A stretch of 64,000 nt of DNA from contig NZ_BMIB01000001.1 in assembly GCF_014641615.1 (NCBI RefSeq), positions 310,769 to 374,768 on the forward strand, given 5' to 3'. A program made the translations under genes and the position numbers. The stretch's first letter is position 1. Every line of letters begins with the position of its first letter. The notes under the pieces are model-generated. The model had not been told where the DNA came from. It saw only the letters and a list, made by a program, of their open reading frames with translations, and made no database searches. Positions 1-8,919 of this stretch are shown here, one piece after another. Source of the stretch: Filimonas zeae. Lineage in GTDB: Bacteria; Bacteroidota; Bacteroidia; Chitinophagales; Chitinophagaceae.

Positions 1-1
1 A

Positions 2-532
2 CTGTACGAGGGGCAGGAGTTTGTAGGCGATATTGACAGAGGCGTGTTTTCCATTTACTTTTTCAATATTGTTCAGGTGCAGCCCGGAGGCGCCGTTTTC
101 CAGGGCGCTGGTGTACCGCATGCTTACCTGGAAGGGCAGAATGTGGAGTTAATGGCCAACAGCGATAACGTGCTGCGTGGCGGTTTAACCCCCAAGCATG
201 TGGATGTGCCTGAGTTGCTGAAACATACGGTATTTGAAGGCATTACCCCGGTGGTTATGCAGGGTGAGGATACCGGAAAAGGGGAGCGGCTATACCACTG
301 TCCTGTTCCTGATTTTGGCATCAGTAAGCTGCAGCTGGCAGCGGGGCAAACCCTGCGGCATATCAGCAGCTCGCTGGAAATAATTGTGGTAATGGCAGGT
401 ACGCTGCGTGTATCGGGCAGGGGCATGGTTACCGTTGGCAAAGGAGGTACTGTAGCCATACTGGCAGCCGAAGCGTATGAGCTACAGGCAGTTGAGCCGG
501 TGCTGGCTTATCGTGCTTTTGTACCCCGGTAA
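2..532 (+). CDS. manA: Mannose-6-phosphate isomerase, class I (C-terminal part)
   Basis: The reading frame is already open at base 2 and runs to a TAA at 530-532, so the 5' part lies outside the window. The visible 176 residues match the C-terminal half of type I phosphomannose isomerase. They include GAGVPHAYLEG, with the His of the zinc site, followed by MANSDNVLRGGLTPKHVDV, the most conserved stretch of the family. The enzyme interconverts mannose-6-phosphate and fructose-6-phosphate in the cytoplasm and feeds GDP-mannose synthesis. A polyprenol-phosphate mannosyltransferase later in the window (50.8 kb) would use that product, but it is not linked to this gene. The family call is firm; only the N-terminus is missing. 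Confidence 0.9.
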   Translation: MYEGQEFVGDIDRGVFSIYFFNIVQVQPGGAVFQGAGVPHAYLEGQNVELMANSDNVLRGGLTPKHVDVPELLKHTVFEGITPVVMQGEDTGKGERLYHCPVPDFGISKLQLAAGQTLRHISSSLEIIVVMAGTLRVSGRGMVTVGKGGTVAILAAEAYELQAVEPVLAYRAFVPR

Positions 533-553
533 TTGTAATTTGCTGTAATTTTG
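517..553 (+). promoter_or_regulatory. Candidate Bacteroidota promoter for the DUF6580-type gene
   Basis: A perfect TAnnTTTG box (TAATTTTG) lies at 546-553, with TTTTG at 517-521 as a possible -33 element. The 24-nt spacing is one above the usual 17-23. The next start codon is 24 nt downstream of the box. Confidence 0.3.
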
Positions 554-577
554 CTGTTTATTAATGCTTGTAGTGCA

Positions 578-1168
578 ATGAAAGTCACAAAATCTGTTAT
601 AGTTGCGTTTGTGTTGCTGGTAATAGTGGCCGCGCTGTATCGTATAGTACCTAACCGCCCTATGGGCTTTGCCCCGCAATATGCCATGGCATTGTTTGGT
701 GGTGTTATGTTCCGGAACGATAAAAAATGGGCATTTGCCTTACCGGTATTTTCTCTGTTTCTGAGCGATCTGTTGTACCAGTTATTATACAACGCAGGCA
801 TATCTGCTACCCCCGGTTTTTATGAAGGGCAGTGGCAGAATTATATTCTGTTTGGTTTACTGGCAGCGGTAGGGTTTCTGGTAAAGCGTGTGCGTGTAGT
901 TAGCATTGCACTGGCTTCTGTAGCAGCGCCTACGGTGTTTTTTCTGATATCTAACTTTCTGGTATGGGCTGGTACGCAGGGTACCCGTGGTTTAAACCGC
1001 CCCAGAACCTTTGATGGGTTGATGCAGTCTTACGCAGATGGATTGCCGTTTTACCCCAACAGTGTATATGCAACGCTGTTTTTTTCGCTGGTATTATTCG
1101 GTGGTTATTTTTTGCTGAAGCAGAACCCGCAGCAGCAGATGCTTGCTGTTAAAAAGGCCTCTGTTTAA
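578..1168 (+). CDS. DUF6580-type integral membrane protein
   Basis: The product is 196 residues starting at the ATG at 578. A TTG at 551 is in frame but overlaps the promoter box. An N-terminal hydrophobic helix is followed by the conserved segment MGFAPQYAMALFGG, a KKWAFALPVFSLFLSDL stretch, and two or three further hydrophobic segments to residue about 185. This pattern fits the Bacteroidota DUF6580 membrane family, which has no established function; some annotations call it a putative transport protein. It follows manA by 45 bases on the same strand but has its own promoter candidate. The family assignment is from memory of its conserved motifs. Function is not claimed. Confidence 0.7.
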   Translation: MKVTKSVIVAFVLLVIVAALYRIVPNRPMGFAPQYAMALFGGVMFRNDKKWAFALPVFSLFLSDLLYQLLYNAGISATPGFYEGQWQNYILFGLLAAVGFLVKRVRVVSIALASVAAPTVFFLISNFLVWAGTQGTRGLNRPRTFDGLMQSYADGLPFYPNSVYATLFFSLVLFGGYFLLKQNPQQQMLAVKKASV

Positions 1169-1198
1169 TTTGTTTCATTTTTAGTAAAGCTTTTAGCT

Positions 1199-1378
1199 AT
1201 GGGTATATGGCGCCAGCTGGCTGAATATTTATATATTAAGAAGAAGGATACGGACAGACCAGCCAACTTTAATACACGTTTGATGCATGGAATGAACAGG
1301 ATTTCCCTCCTGATTTTTCTGATGTGTCTGCTGATTATTTTTTTTAAATATGTGCTGTTACCGTTAATACGGAAATAG
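1199..1378 (+). CDS. 59-residue single-pass membrane protein (DUF6728-like)
   Basis: This short gene runs from ATG 1199 to TAG 1376-1378. The start WRQLAEYLYIKKKD is basic and amphipathic, followed by a TRLMHGMNRIS segment and one transmembrane helix at about residues 35-56 (SLLIFLMCLLIIFF). The overall layout resembles the DUF6728 family of small Bacteroidota membrane proteins, which have no known function. It lies 30 bases after the DUF6580-type gene and just before a strong terminator, so the two are probably co-transcribed. The family name is a recollection of its pattern and is less certain than the gene itself. Confidence 0.7.
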   Translation: MGIWRQLAEYLYIKKKDTDRPANFNTRLMHGMNRISLLIFLMCLLIIFFKYVLLPLIRK

Positions 1379-1810
1379 AATACAATAGATTATTTAAAAA
1401 AAGGTCCGTTATAAACGGGCCTTTTTTTATGCCCTGAAACAGGACACATCAGGACAGTTGATTCATTCGTCTACGATATCTTTGGTAGTATCAGGTTCTG
1501 CCCGCCTATATCGGAACCTGAGCCATAAACGATTGCCATTTTATAACGACAAGCTAATTGCAGTGCTATATGAAAAGAATACAAACTGTTATAACCAGGT
1601 GCATTTCTTTCCGCACGTATTTCCATGAAATGAATGTTTTACGCAAACAACAGCGCTATGTGTTGCAGGAATTGATTTTTTATCCGTAAAGTATTCTGAA
1701 CCAGTACACGTATTGTAATCCGTTACTGCAACCTCCGTTGCGGTACAGGATAACGCATGCCTGTATGTATATCGCCGTCAACCATCTCAACCTATATACT
1801 GGATATAACT
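1379..1810 (+). other. 432-base gap before the FAS1/SusCD cluster
   Basis: After the terminator there is about 380 bases with no credible gene. One perfect TAnnTTTG box (TATCTTTG, 1477-1484) with GTTG at 1457-1460, 16 nt upstream, could be a promoter. It would give a leader of about 320 nt before the first FAS1 lipoprotein. No second promoter nearer to the gene is convincing. I see no riboswitch or recognisable small RNA. An in-frame ATG at 1757 would add 18 unlikely residues in front of the signal peptide and was not used. Confidence 0.35.
1398..1428 (+). terminator. Rho-independent terminator after the small membrane protein gene
   Basis: GGTCCGT (1403-1409) pairs with ACGGGCC (1415-1421) around a 5-nt loop with one G-T wobble. 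The stem is preceded by an A-tract and followed by seven T residues (1422-1428). It separates the manA-side genes from the SusCD cluster. Confidence 0.8.
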
Positions 1811-4075
1811 ATGAACAGAACGATTGCCAGCATATTGCTGATTACTGCTGCAGTTTGCATAACAGCAGGATGCCGTAAGAAAGAATGGGATGAGCATTAT
1901 GGCCGCCCCGACTCTCTGGAACCTCCCGTTTATCAACAATTACAGAGCATGGGCAGATTTAAGAGTCTGCTTGCCTTAATTGACAAAGCGGGGTATAAAG
2001 AAACCCTTTCCAACGGTGGTTACTGGACGCTTTTTGCCCCCAATGACGAGGCAGTGGCTGCCTACTTACAACAGATGAATAAAAGCAGTGCAGAAGATGT
2101 GGCGGAAGATACCGCACGTATGCTGGTGCAGTACCTGCTGGTATATAATTCTTACACCAAAGACCGGCTGGATGATTACCAGGCAACAGCCAGCGGTAAT
2201 GCCGGCTGGATACCCAATACCGCTTTCCGGCGCAGAACGGCCTTCTATTCCGGTTTTTATCAGGATACCAATGCCAACGGGCAAGCTATTGTGGCTATCT
2301 CTAACAACCGCAACACTACTGCAGCTGCCCAACAGGGCAGTTACAACCCAACAGATTATAACAACAAGTATATCAGTTACTTTACCAGTGATTATTTCTC
2401 TGCTCATCAGTTAAGTGCAACCGATTACAATTATTTCTTCCCCCAGTCTCAATACACCGGTTTTAATGTAGCCCAGGCAAAAGTGCTTAGCAGCAACGTG
2501 GTTGCTGAGAATGGCGTAATACATGAAATTGACAAAATGGTTACGCCTTCGCTCAGTATTGATGAGTATCTCAAAACACGGCCAGAGTACAGCAGCTTCC
2601 GGGCTATATTAAACCGGTTAAAACTCAACAACACCGTACAGTTTGTGTACAGCCTGGATGCCAGCAAACGCTATGCGATATTAAAGGGCAGCAGCGATCC
2701 GGTGTATGTAAAAGTGTATTCTTATCTGCTGGCTTACTCGCCCAATAACGAGAACCATCTGATGGCAGAGGTAAATGATGGGCAGAAGGATTGCTGGACC
2801 ATGTTTGTGCCAAAGAATGAAGCGGTTGACAAGTATGTGAAAGAAGTGTTGTGCCAATATTATAAATCGCTGGATGAAGTACCCATACAAATAATTACAG
2901 ACTTTTTAAATGCGCATATGTTTTCCACGGCGGTATGGCCTACTCAGTTTGCCAGCACCCGCAATGGTGCAGGCGAAGAAGCGCGTTTTGATGCCAATAG
3001 TGATGTTACCGATAAAAAGTTGCTGAGTAATGGTATGCTGTATGGCACCACAAAAGTGCAGGATGCCAATGTATTCCGTACCGTTTACGGAAAAATGTAT
3101 CTGAACCCTGCTTATCAGATGATGACACGCCTGCTGGATTATTCAGGCCAGAAGGTGAAGCTTACACAGCCCAATACACCAGTTACCTTGTTATTGATTT
3201 CTGATACTGCTTTTCATGCGGCGGGTTATTACTATAACGCCGTAAGCGATCAGTGGAGCTATAAGTCAGGTTCTTCTACTACTACCAATGGGGTGTACGA
3301 TAAACTTATCCGCATTGTAAGCTCCTGTGTATTTACCAATCCTTACCGTTTGGCGCTGGAAAATCCGGCTGGTAACGGTATTGTAAAATCCGGCGATGCA
3401 GGCATTGAGGGTGAGTATCTGAAGTATGATAACAACAACATCATCAGCGCCGGGTTGCAGGATGCTGGTAAGGTAGCGCATATAGACAGTACCAGAACTG
3501 CTGTAAATGGCAGGGTATATTACCTGAGCAATATTCCTTTATTCAGTGAAAATAATATCGGTTTTCATATTAAAGCATTGGGTACTGCCAGTGGCTCGGA
3601 GTTTAATTATTTCTGGCAGTATCTGCAAAGTTCAACGGCGTTTACAGCTGCTACCAATCAGATCATCGGGTTAACCGGTGGCTTTTATACAGTGTTTATT
3701 CCCAATAATGCCGCTATTGTAAAAGCAGTAAATCAGGGGTTATTACCTGGTACCGGTGCGGCAGGTAGTAAAACGCCCACATTCAACCCTTCCTCTGCTG
3801 CTGATAAGCAACTGGTGCAGAATTTTATTCAGTATCATATTCTGGATAACCGTACGGTGGTGCCGGATGGTGAAACTTCTGATAAATTCAACAGTGTACT
3901 CAAAAACGCCGAGGGCAGTGCGTTACAATTTAACGTTTATAATACCGCTAATGGTATGCAGGTAGTGGATAATAAAGGTGTTGCTGCAAACGTGATTTTA
4001 AATAAAAGCAACAACCTTTCTAACCGTTGCGTAATTCATTTGCTGGATAATTACCTCAACTACAAAGCCAACTAA
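1811..4075 (+). CDS. Multi-domain fasciclin (FAS1) surface lipoprotein
   Basis: The product is 754 residues. The ATG at 1811 was chosen because it places a lipoprotein signal peptide first, with the lipobox ending at Cys21 (CITAGC) followed by RKKEWDEHY. At least two clear FAS1 units are visible. One (about 40-245) has YWTLFAPNDEAV near its start and VIHEIDKMVTP at its end. The last (about 575-754) has FYTVFIPNNAAI and ends CVIHLLDNYL. The middle (about 250-570) looks like two more diverged units (WTMFVPKNEAV, VTLLLISDTAF). FAS1 domains mediate adhesion or ligand binding. In Bacteroidota such lipoproteins are often encoded next to SusCD pairs, so an auxiliary surface-binding role is inferred. 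SusC follows after 15 bases, so the genes are almost certainly one operon. The ligand is unknown. Confidence 0.85.
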   Translation: MNRTIASILLITAAVCITAGCRKKEWDEHYGRPDSLEPPVYQQLQSMGRFKSLLALIDKAGYKETLSNGGYWTLFAPNDEAVAAYLQQMNKSSAEDVAEDTARMLVQYLLVYNSYTKDRLDDYQATASGNAGWIPNTAFRRRTAFYSGFYQDTNANGQAIVAISNNRNTTAAAQQGSYNPTDYNNKYISYFTSDYFSAHQLSATDYNYFFPQSQYTGFNVAQAKVLSSNVVAENGVIHEIDKMVTPSLSIDEYLKTRPEYSSFRAILNRLKLNNTVQFVYSLDASKRYAILKGSSDPVYVKVYSYLLAYSPNNENHLMAEVNDGQKDCWTMFVPKNEAVDKYVKEVLCQYYKSLDEVPIQIITDFLNAHMFSTAVWPTQFASTRNGAGEEARFDANSDVTDKKLLSNGMLYGTTKVQDANVFRTVYGKMYLNPAYQMMTRLLDYSGQKVKLTQPNTPVTLLLISDTAFHAAGYYYNAVSDQWSYKSGSSTTTNGVYDKLIRIVSSCVFTNPYRLALENPAGNGIVKSGDAGIEGEYLKYDNNNIISAGLQDAGKVAHIDSTRTAVNGRVYYLSNIPLFSENNIGFHIKALGTASGSEFNYFWQYLQSSTAFTAATNQIIGLTGGFYTVFIPNNAAIVKAVNQGLLPGTGAAGSKTPTFNPSSAADKQLVQNFIQYHILDNRTVVPDGETSDKFNSVLKNAEGSALQFNVYNTANGMQVVDNKGVAANVILNKSNNLSNRCVIHLLDNYLNYKAN

Positions 4076-4090
4076 ACCAACTGCGCAACT

Positions 4091-7000
4091 ATGAATATTC
4101 GTTTACATATTATTATCTGCTGCTGCCTGCTTATGGCGGGGCTGTGCACAGTTGCCGTGGCACAGAATGCGCAGCAGGGCATTACCGTAACCGGAAAGGT
4201 TACAGATAAAAGCAACCACGGCCTGCATGGCGTATCTGTTACAGAGGTGGATGCAGAAAAGCGTATTGTGCGGGGCGTAAGCACCGATGTGGAAGGCAAC
4301 TTTGCCATTCGTATATCCAATGTTAAAAATAAACTTGCCTTTTCTATTATCGGTTATCAGGATGTGGAAGGCATGGCCATTAACAACCGCCGCGTATTTA
4401 ATGTTACCCTGCAGGATGGTTCTAAAAGTATGGATGAGGTAATTGTGGTAGGGCAGAAGAAAATTGATAATGGTATGCTGCCTGTTGCAGACCGGAACCT
4501 GACGGTAGCTGCTGCCAAAATTAACGCAAAAGAAATGGAAGAGATGCAGGCGGCTTCTATAGACCAGGCACTGCAGGGCCGTATTGCGGGTGTGGATATT
4601 GCGGCCAACTCCGGCGATCCGGGGGCCGGCATGCAAATACGTATTCGGGGTACCTCTTCTATCAACTCTTCTAACGATCCGCTGATTGTGGTAGATGGTA
4701 TGCCATACGAAACGCAGATACCTACTGATTTTAACTTTGGTACTGCTGACGATCAGGGCTATGCTGCACTGCTGAACATTGCACCTTCGGATATTAAAGA
4801 CATTACTATTCTTAAAGATGCGGCTGCTACCGCCGTATGGGGTTCGCGGGCGGCCAACGGTGTACTGGTAATTAATACCAAAAGAGGTATGAAAGGTAAG
4901 CCGGTACTCAGTTATACTTTTAAAGGCTCGCTTTCTGCCCGTCCGCAGGCTATTCCTATGCTCAACGGCTACCAGTATGCTACACTGGTGCAGGAGGCGT
5001 ATATGAACCGCAACGGTGTGCCTATGAACCCGCAGGATGTGAATGAGTTTAAGTACGATCCTAATGATCCTTACTGGTATAAAAACTACAGCAATAACAC
5101 AGACTGGATTAAAGGCATAACAAGGCTGGGTACTATACATGATCATAATATATCTATGACCGGTGGTGGTGAAAGGGCTAAGTATTATGCCTCACTGGGT
5201 TACTTTTCGCAAATGGGGGTTACCAAAGGCACGGATATGAACCGTATCAGCACCCGTATTAACCTGGATTACAACGTGAGCGACCGTATCCGTTTCCGTA
5301 CAGACCTTTCTTTTGCGCATACCAATAACAGCCGCAACTTTGTAAACACCAGAGATGGGCAGGATAACATAAGGGCGGTAGCTTATACCAAAATGCCTAA
5401 CATGAGCATTTATGAGTATGATGAATACGGCAACCTTACCCCCAATTACTTTTCGCCTGTAAGTAATATTCAGGGTCAATACCCCACTACGTACAATCCG
5501 GTAGCCATGGCTAATGCAGCCGAAAACCGCATTGTTACCCAAAGGGTAATACCTAAGTTTAATGTGCAGTATACCATTAAGCCCGGTGTATGGCTGGCTA
5601 CTATGGATGTGCAGTTTGATATCAGCAGCACCAAGAATAAAAAGTTCCTTCCCCAGATAGCTACCGGCCGCCCGTGGACAGAAACCCTGGTAAACCAGGC
5701 ATATGATGGCGATAACGATGGCTTTAACGTACAAACCAAAACCTCACTGGTATACACCCCCAAATTTAAAAACGACGATCATTCGCTGGTGAGTCTGGTA
5801 AACGTAATGACGTACGACAACAAGAGCGTTACCTATCAGGCACAAACCTCTAATACGCCTTCTTCCGGCCTGCAGGATCCTGCTGTGCCCTCCCGTACCG
5901 GCGGCGCTGGTTCGGGGCTTAGCGCCGGTTCCAGCCAAACCCGTACCGCTGCTGCATTAATTAATGCACAGTATGGATATAAAGACAGGTATATGATTAA
6001 TATGGGCCTTCGGGGCGATGCCAACTCGCGCCTGGCTTCAGAAAACAGATATGGATTATTCCCTTCTATGAGTGCCCGCTGGCGTGTTTCGGGCGAGCCA
6101 TTTATGCAACGCTTTTCTAAAAAGCTGGATGAATTAAGCCTGAGGGCCAGTTTTGGCCAGAGTGGTAATGCACCTAAGAACGACTATTCTTTCTATAACA
6201 CCTACAGCAATTTCGGGTGGACGTATCTGGATGAGTCTGGCATTTACTCAGACAATATGCGTTTAAAACAACTGAAATGGGAAACGGTTACGGGTATTAA
6301 CCTGGGCGTAAACCTGGGCATGTTTAAAAACAGGGTAGTATTAGATCTGGAGTTTTACCGCAACAGAACCCGCAACCTCTTTTTCAGAGATTTGCAAACG
6401 GCAGGTATTAACGGATACAAGAGTGTGGATATGAACGTGGGTACCATGGACAACCAGGGTTGGGAGGTGCAGCTGAATACTGTGCCGTATAAAAATAAGA
6501 AGTGGATGGTGGAGTTCAATTTCAATATAGCACGTAACGAAAACATGATACGTGAAATATCAGAATACTATCCTATTGAAAAAGGGGTGATTACTGTTAA
6601 CGGCCAGTATAAAACCTATATGCAGGTGAATAATCCGTTTGGTTCTTTCTACGGGTTCCGGTATAAGGGGGTATATAAAGATCTGGAAGCTACCATTGCA
6701 CGTAACGATAAGGGCGGCGCTATTACTACGCCTGGTGGGCAGCCGGTATATATGCGTTTTAACTACCCGGCTACGGATTATACTTTTCAGCCTGGCGATG
6801 CTATGTATGAGGATATTAACCGCGATGGTACTATTGATTACCGGGATATTGTGTATCTGGGCAACAGTAACCCCATGTTTACCGGAGGTTTTGGTGTAAA
6901 TGTATCGTATGGCGATTTCCGCCTTTCTACTTATTTCAACTACCGGTTTAAATACAACATCATCAATGCTACTGAAATGAACAGTACGGCCATGTATGTG

Positions 7001-7369
7001 TACGATAATCAGAGTACCGCCGTATTACGCCGCTGGCGTAAAGAGGGAGATATTACAGATGTACCGCGTGCTTTGCTGGCTACAGGTTATAACTGGCTGG
7101 GTAGCGACCGGTATGTAGAGAATGGTTCTTTTCTGCGTTTCAGAACGGTAACCTTACGGTATACCTTACCTAAAAAGATAACGGACAAAATGCATATCAG
7201 AAACCTGAGTGGTTATATGACGGTAGAAAACCTGCTTACGTGGACTAAATACACCGGTCAGGACCCGGAAGTGAGTTTACGGGGTAGTGATCCTTTCAGG
7301 GTAGCTACGGATAATTCTATGACGCCTCCGGTAAAAACTATAACGCTGGGCCTTACTGCTTCTTTTTAA
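4091..7369 (+). CDS. SusC/RagA-type TonB-linked outer membrane transporter (first copy)
   Basis: The product is 1092 residues. A signal peptide ends at about residue 25 (VAVAQ). Next comes a carboxypeptidase-regulatory-like beta-sandwich (GKVTDKSNHGLHGVSV to about residue 110), then a TonB-box-like segment MDEVIVVGQKK. The plug contains IRIRGTSSINSSNDPLIVVD and ILKDAAATAVWGSRAANGV, the standard SusC/RagA signatures. The remaining 800 residues are barrel strands, ending in a hydrophobic-aromatic tail (TLGLTASF) suited to barrel assembly. Known members form the outer-membrane channel under a SusD lid and import oligosaccharides, glycopeptides or peptides using TonB energy. SusD starts 8 bases later. 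The substrate cannot be read from the sequence, and no enzyme in the cluster hints at it. Confidence 0.95.
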   Translation: MNIRLHIIICCCLLMAGLCTVAVAQNAQQGITVTGKVTDKSNHGLHGVSVTEVDAEKRIVRGVSTDVEGNFAIRISNVKNKLAFSIIGYQDVEGMAINNRRVFNVTLQDGSKSMDEVIVVGQKKIDNGMLPVADRNLTVAAAKINAKEMEEMQAASIDQALQGRIAGVDIAANSGDPGAGMQIRIRGTSSINSSNDPLIVVDGMPYETQIPTDFNFGTADDQGYAALLNIAPSDIKDITILKDAAATAVWGSRAANGVLVINTKRGMKGKPVLSYTFKGSLSARPQAIPMLNGYQYATLVQEAYMNRNGVPMNPQDVNEFKYDPNDPYWYKNYSNNTDWIKGITRLGTIHDHNISMTGGGERAKYYASLGYFSQMGVTKGTDMNRISTRINLDYNVSDRIRFRTDLSFAHTNNSRNFVNTRDGQDNIRAVAYTKMPNMSIYEYDEYGNLTPNYFSPVSNIQGQYPTTYNPVAMANAAENRIVTQRVIPKFNVQYTIKPGVWLATMDVQFDISSTKNKKFLPQIATGRPWTETLVNQAYDGDNDGFNVQTKTSLVYTPKFKNDDHSLVSLVNVMTYDNKSVTYQAQTSNTPSSGLQDPAVPSRTGGAGSGLSAGSSQTRTAAALINAQYGYKDRYMINMGLRGDANSRLASENRYGLFPSMSARWRVSGEPFMQRFSKKLDELSLRASFGQSGNAPKNDYSFYNTYSNFGWTYLDESGIYSDNMRLKQLKWETVTGINLGVNLGMFKNRVVLDLEFYRNRTRNLFFRDLQTAGINGYKSVDMNVGTMDNQGWEVQLNTVPYKNKKWMVEFNFNIARNENMIREISEYYPIEKGVITVNGQYKTYMQVNNPFGSFYGFRYKGVYKDLEATIARNDKGGAITTPGGQPVYMRFNYPATDYTFQPGDAMYEDINRDGTIDYRDIVYLGNSNPMFTGGFGVNVSYGDFRLSTYFNYRFKYNIINATEMNSTAMYVYDNQSTAVLRRWRKEGDITDVPRALLATGYNWLGSDRYVENGSFLRFRTVTLRYTLPKKITDKMHIRNLSGYMTVENLLTWTKYTGQDPEVSLRGSDPFRVATDNSMTPPVKTITLGLTASF

Positions 7370-7377
7370 GAACACTA

Positions 7378-8901
7378 ATGAAAGATATTATGGTATTGCA
7401 GAATAAAAGATATTATGTTTTAACCCTGCTGGTGGTGCTGCTGCTTTCGGCCACCTCCTGCAAAAAGTGGTTTGATCTGAAGCCCTCTAACGGTATTATA
7501 GATGAAGACTACTGGAAAACCAAAGAAGATGTACACGCAGCAACTATCGGGTGTTATGCCTCGCTGCTGGGCGATCCGGCCAATAAGGATAAGCAACTGG
7601 CTGAGATATTGTTTCTGTGGGGCGAACTGAGGGCAGATATGCTTGCCAGTGCGGTAAACACCCGGTCTGAAGAGTTTGAGGTAATGAACATGAACACTTC
7701 ACCCTCTAACATTATTACAGACTGGCGGCCTGTATACCGCTCTATTAACTACTGTAATATTCTGCTTAAAAAAGGGCCTGCGGTAATGGAGCTGGATAAA
7801 ACGTTTACGCAGGATATGCTCAATAGCTATCTGGCAGAGGCGAAGGCTTTACGTGCACTGCTGTACTTTTATCTGGTAAGAAGTTTTGGCGAGGTGCCGT
7901 TGAAGCTGGAACCTACTACCAGCGATGATGAGCTGGTGGCGCTGGCTAAAAGTACACAGCAACAGGTACTGCAGCAGATAGTAGCAGACCTGCAGGATGC
8001 AGAAGCAAAGGCAGCCCTTACGTATGGTTCACAGGCATCTGATAAAGGACGTATAACCCGTTATACCATCAATGCCATACAGGCCGATGTGTATTTATGG
8101 ATGGAGCGGTACACCGATGCTATTGCCGCCTGTAATAAAATTATCACATCCCGTAAGTTTGGTTTAATAGCCGGCAATGCTGCGTGGTTTAACACGCTTT
8201 ATTACACCGGCAATTCCAATGAAAGCCTGTTTGAATTTCAGTTCAGCAGACAGAAAATGAACAGCTTTCACGCCATGTTTGCCACTACCAAAAGGTTTGT
8301 AGCTGCTACCGTGGTAATGGATCAGGTATATACAACCGACAATAGTTCTGCTTTAACACGCGATGTAAGGGCAGATGGCGCTGCAGTACGTGCTGCGGAT
8401 AATACCATATGGAAGTATGTAGGCAAGAATGCAGAAGACTTACGCTCTTCAGACGAATCTTATGCGCATTGGTTTGTGTACCGTTATGCAGATGTGTTAC
8501 TGATGAAGGCAGAGGCACTGGCGCAACTGCACACAACGGAAGCGGCTACAGAAGCGCTGGACCTGATATATACTGTACGCCAGCGGGCCAATGCATTAAC
8601 CGCAACAGATAACGCACCTTCCACAACCGACTTTGATGGTGTTGCACGCTTTGTGCTGGAAGAGCAGGCACGGGAGCAGATGTATGAAGGTAAGCGCTGG
8701 TATAATCTGTTACGTTTTGCTAAACGCGATAACTACGCCCATCTGGATGTACTGCTCGATCTGGTGGCCACCACAGTGCCGCTGAATATGATGAACTCTG
8801 CCAGGGCTAAAATAAGAGATTACAACAGCCATTATTTCCCCATTTTCCAATACGAATTGCAAACCAATAAAAACCTGGTACAGAACCCATTTTATAAATA
8901 A
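7378..8901 (+). CDS. SusD/RagB-type surface-binding lipoprotein (first copy)
   Basis: The product is 507 residues, with a second possible ATG at 7390. A lipoprotein signal peptide ends in LSATSC followed by KKWFDLKPSNG. SusD hallmarks follow: the DEDYWKTKEDVHAA helix, AEAKALRALLYFYLVRSFGEVPL (the core TPR-like motif, about residues 160-182), RITRYTINAIQADVYLWM, and the C-terminal LEEQAREQMYEGKRWYNLLRF. SusD proteins cap the SusC barrel and bind substrate at the cell surface. At 507 residues it is of usual length and has no break. It is translated 8 bases after SusC and 18 bases before a second FAS1 gene. Confidence 0.95.
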   Translation: MKDIMVLQNKRYYVLTLLVVLLLSATSCKKWFDLKPSNGIIDEDYWKTKEDVHAATIGCYASLLGDPANKDKQLAEILFLWGELRADMLASAVNTRSEEFEVMNMNTSPSNIITDWRPVYRSINYCNILLKKGPAVMELDKTFTQDMLNSYLAEAKALRALLYFYLVRSFGEVPLKLEPTTSDDELVALAKSTQQQVLQQIVADLQDAEAKAALTYGSQASDKGRITRYTINAIQADVYLWMERYTDAIAACNKIITSRKFGLIAGNAAWFNTLYYTGNSNESLFEFQFSRQKMNSFHAMFATTKRFVAATVVMDQVYTTDNSSALTRDVRADGAAVRAADNTIWKYVGKNAEDLRSSDESYAHWFVYRYADVLLMKAEALAQLHTTEAATEALDLIYTVRQRANALTATDNAPSTTDFDGVARFVLEEQAREQMYEGKRWYNLLRFAKRDNYAHLDVLLDLVATTVPLNMMNSARAKIRDYNSHYFPIFQYELQTNKNLVQNPFYK

Positions 8902-8919
8902 CAATAAATATTGCTTGTT

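Noticed and set aside
1757..1810. Start of the first FAS1 gene at 1757
   Set aside because: It would place 18 polar residues before a clear lipoprotein signal peptide beginning at 1811.
4103..5146. 347-codon open frame antisense to the first SusC gene
   Set aside because: Its product has no domain pattern, while the opposite strand encodes a complete SusC; codon-bias shadow.
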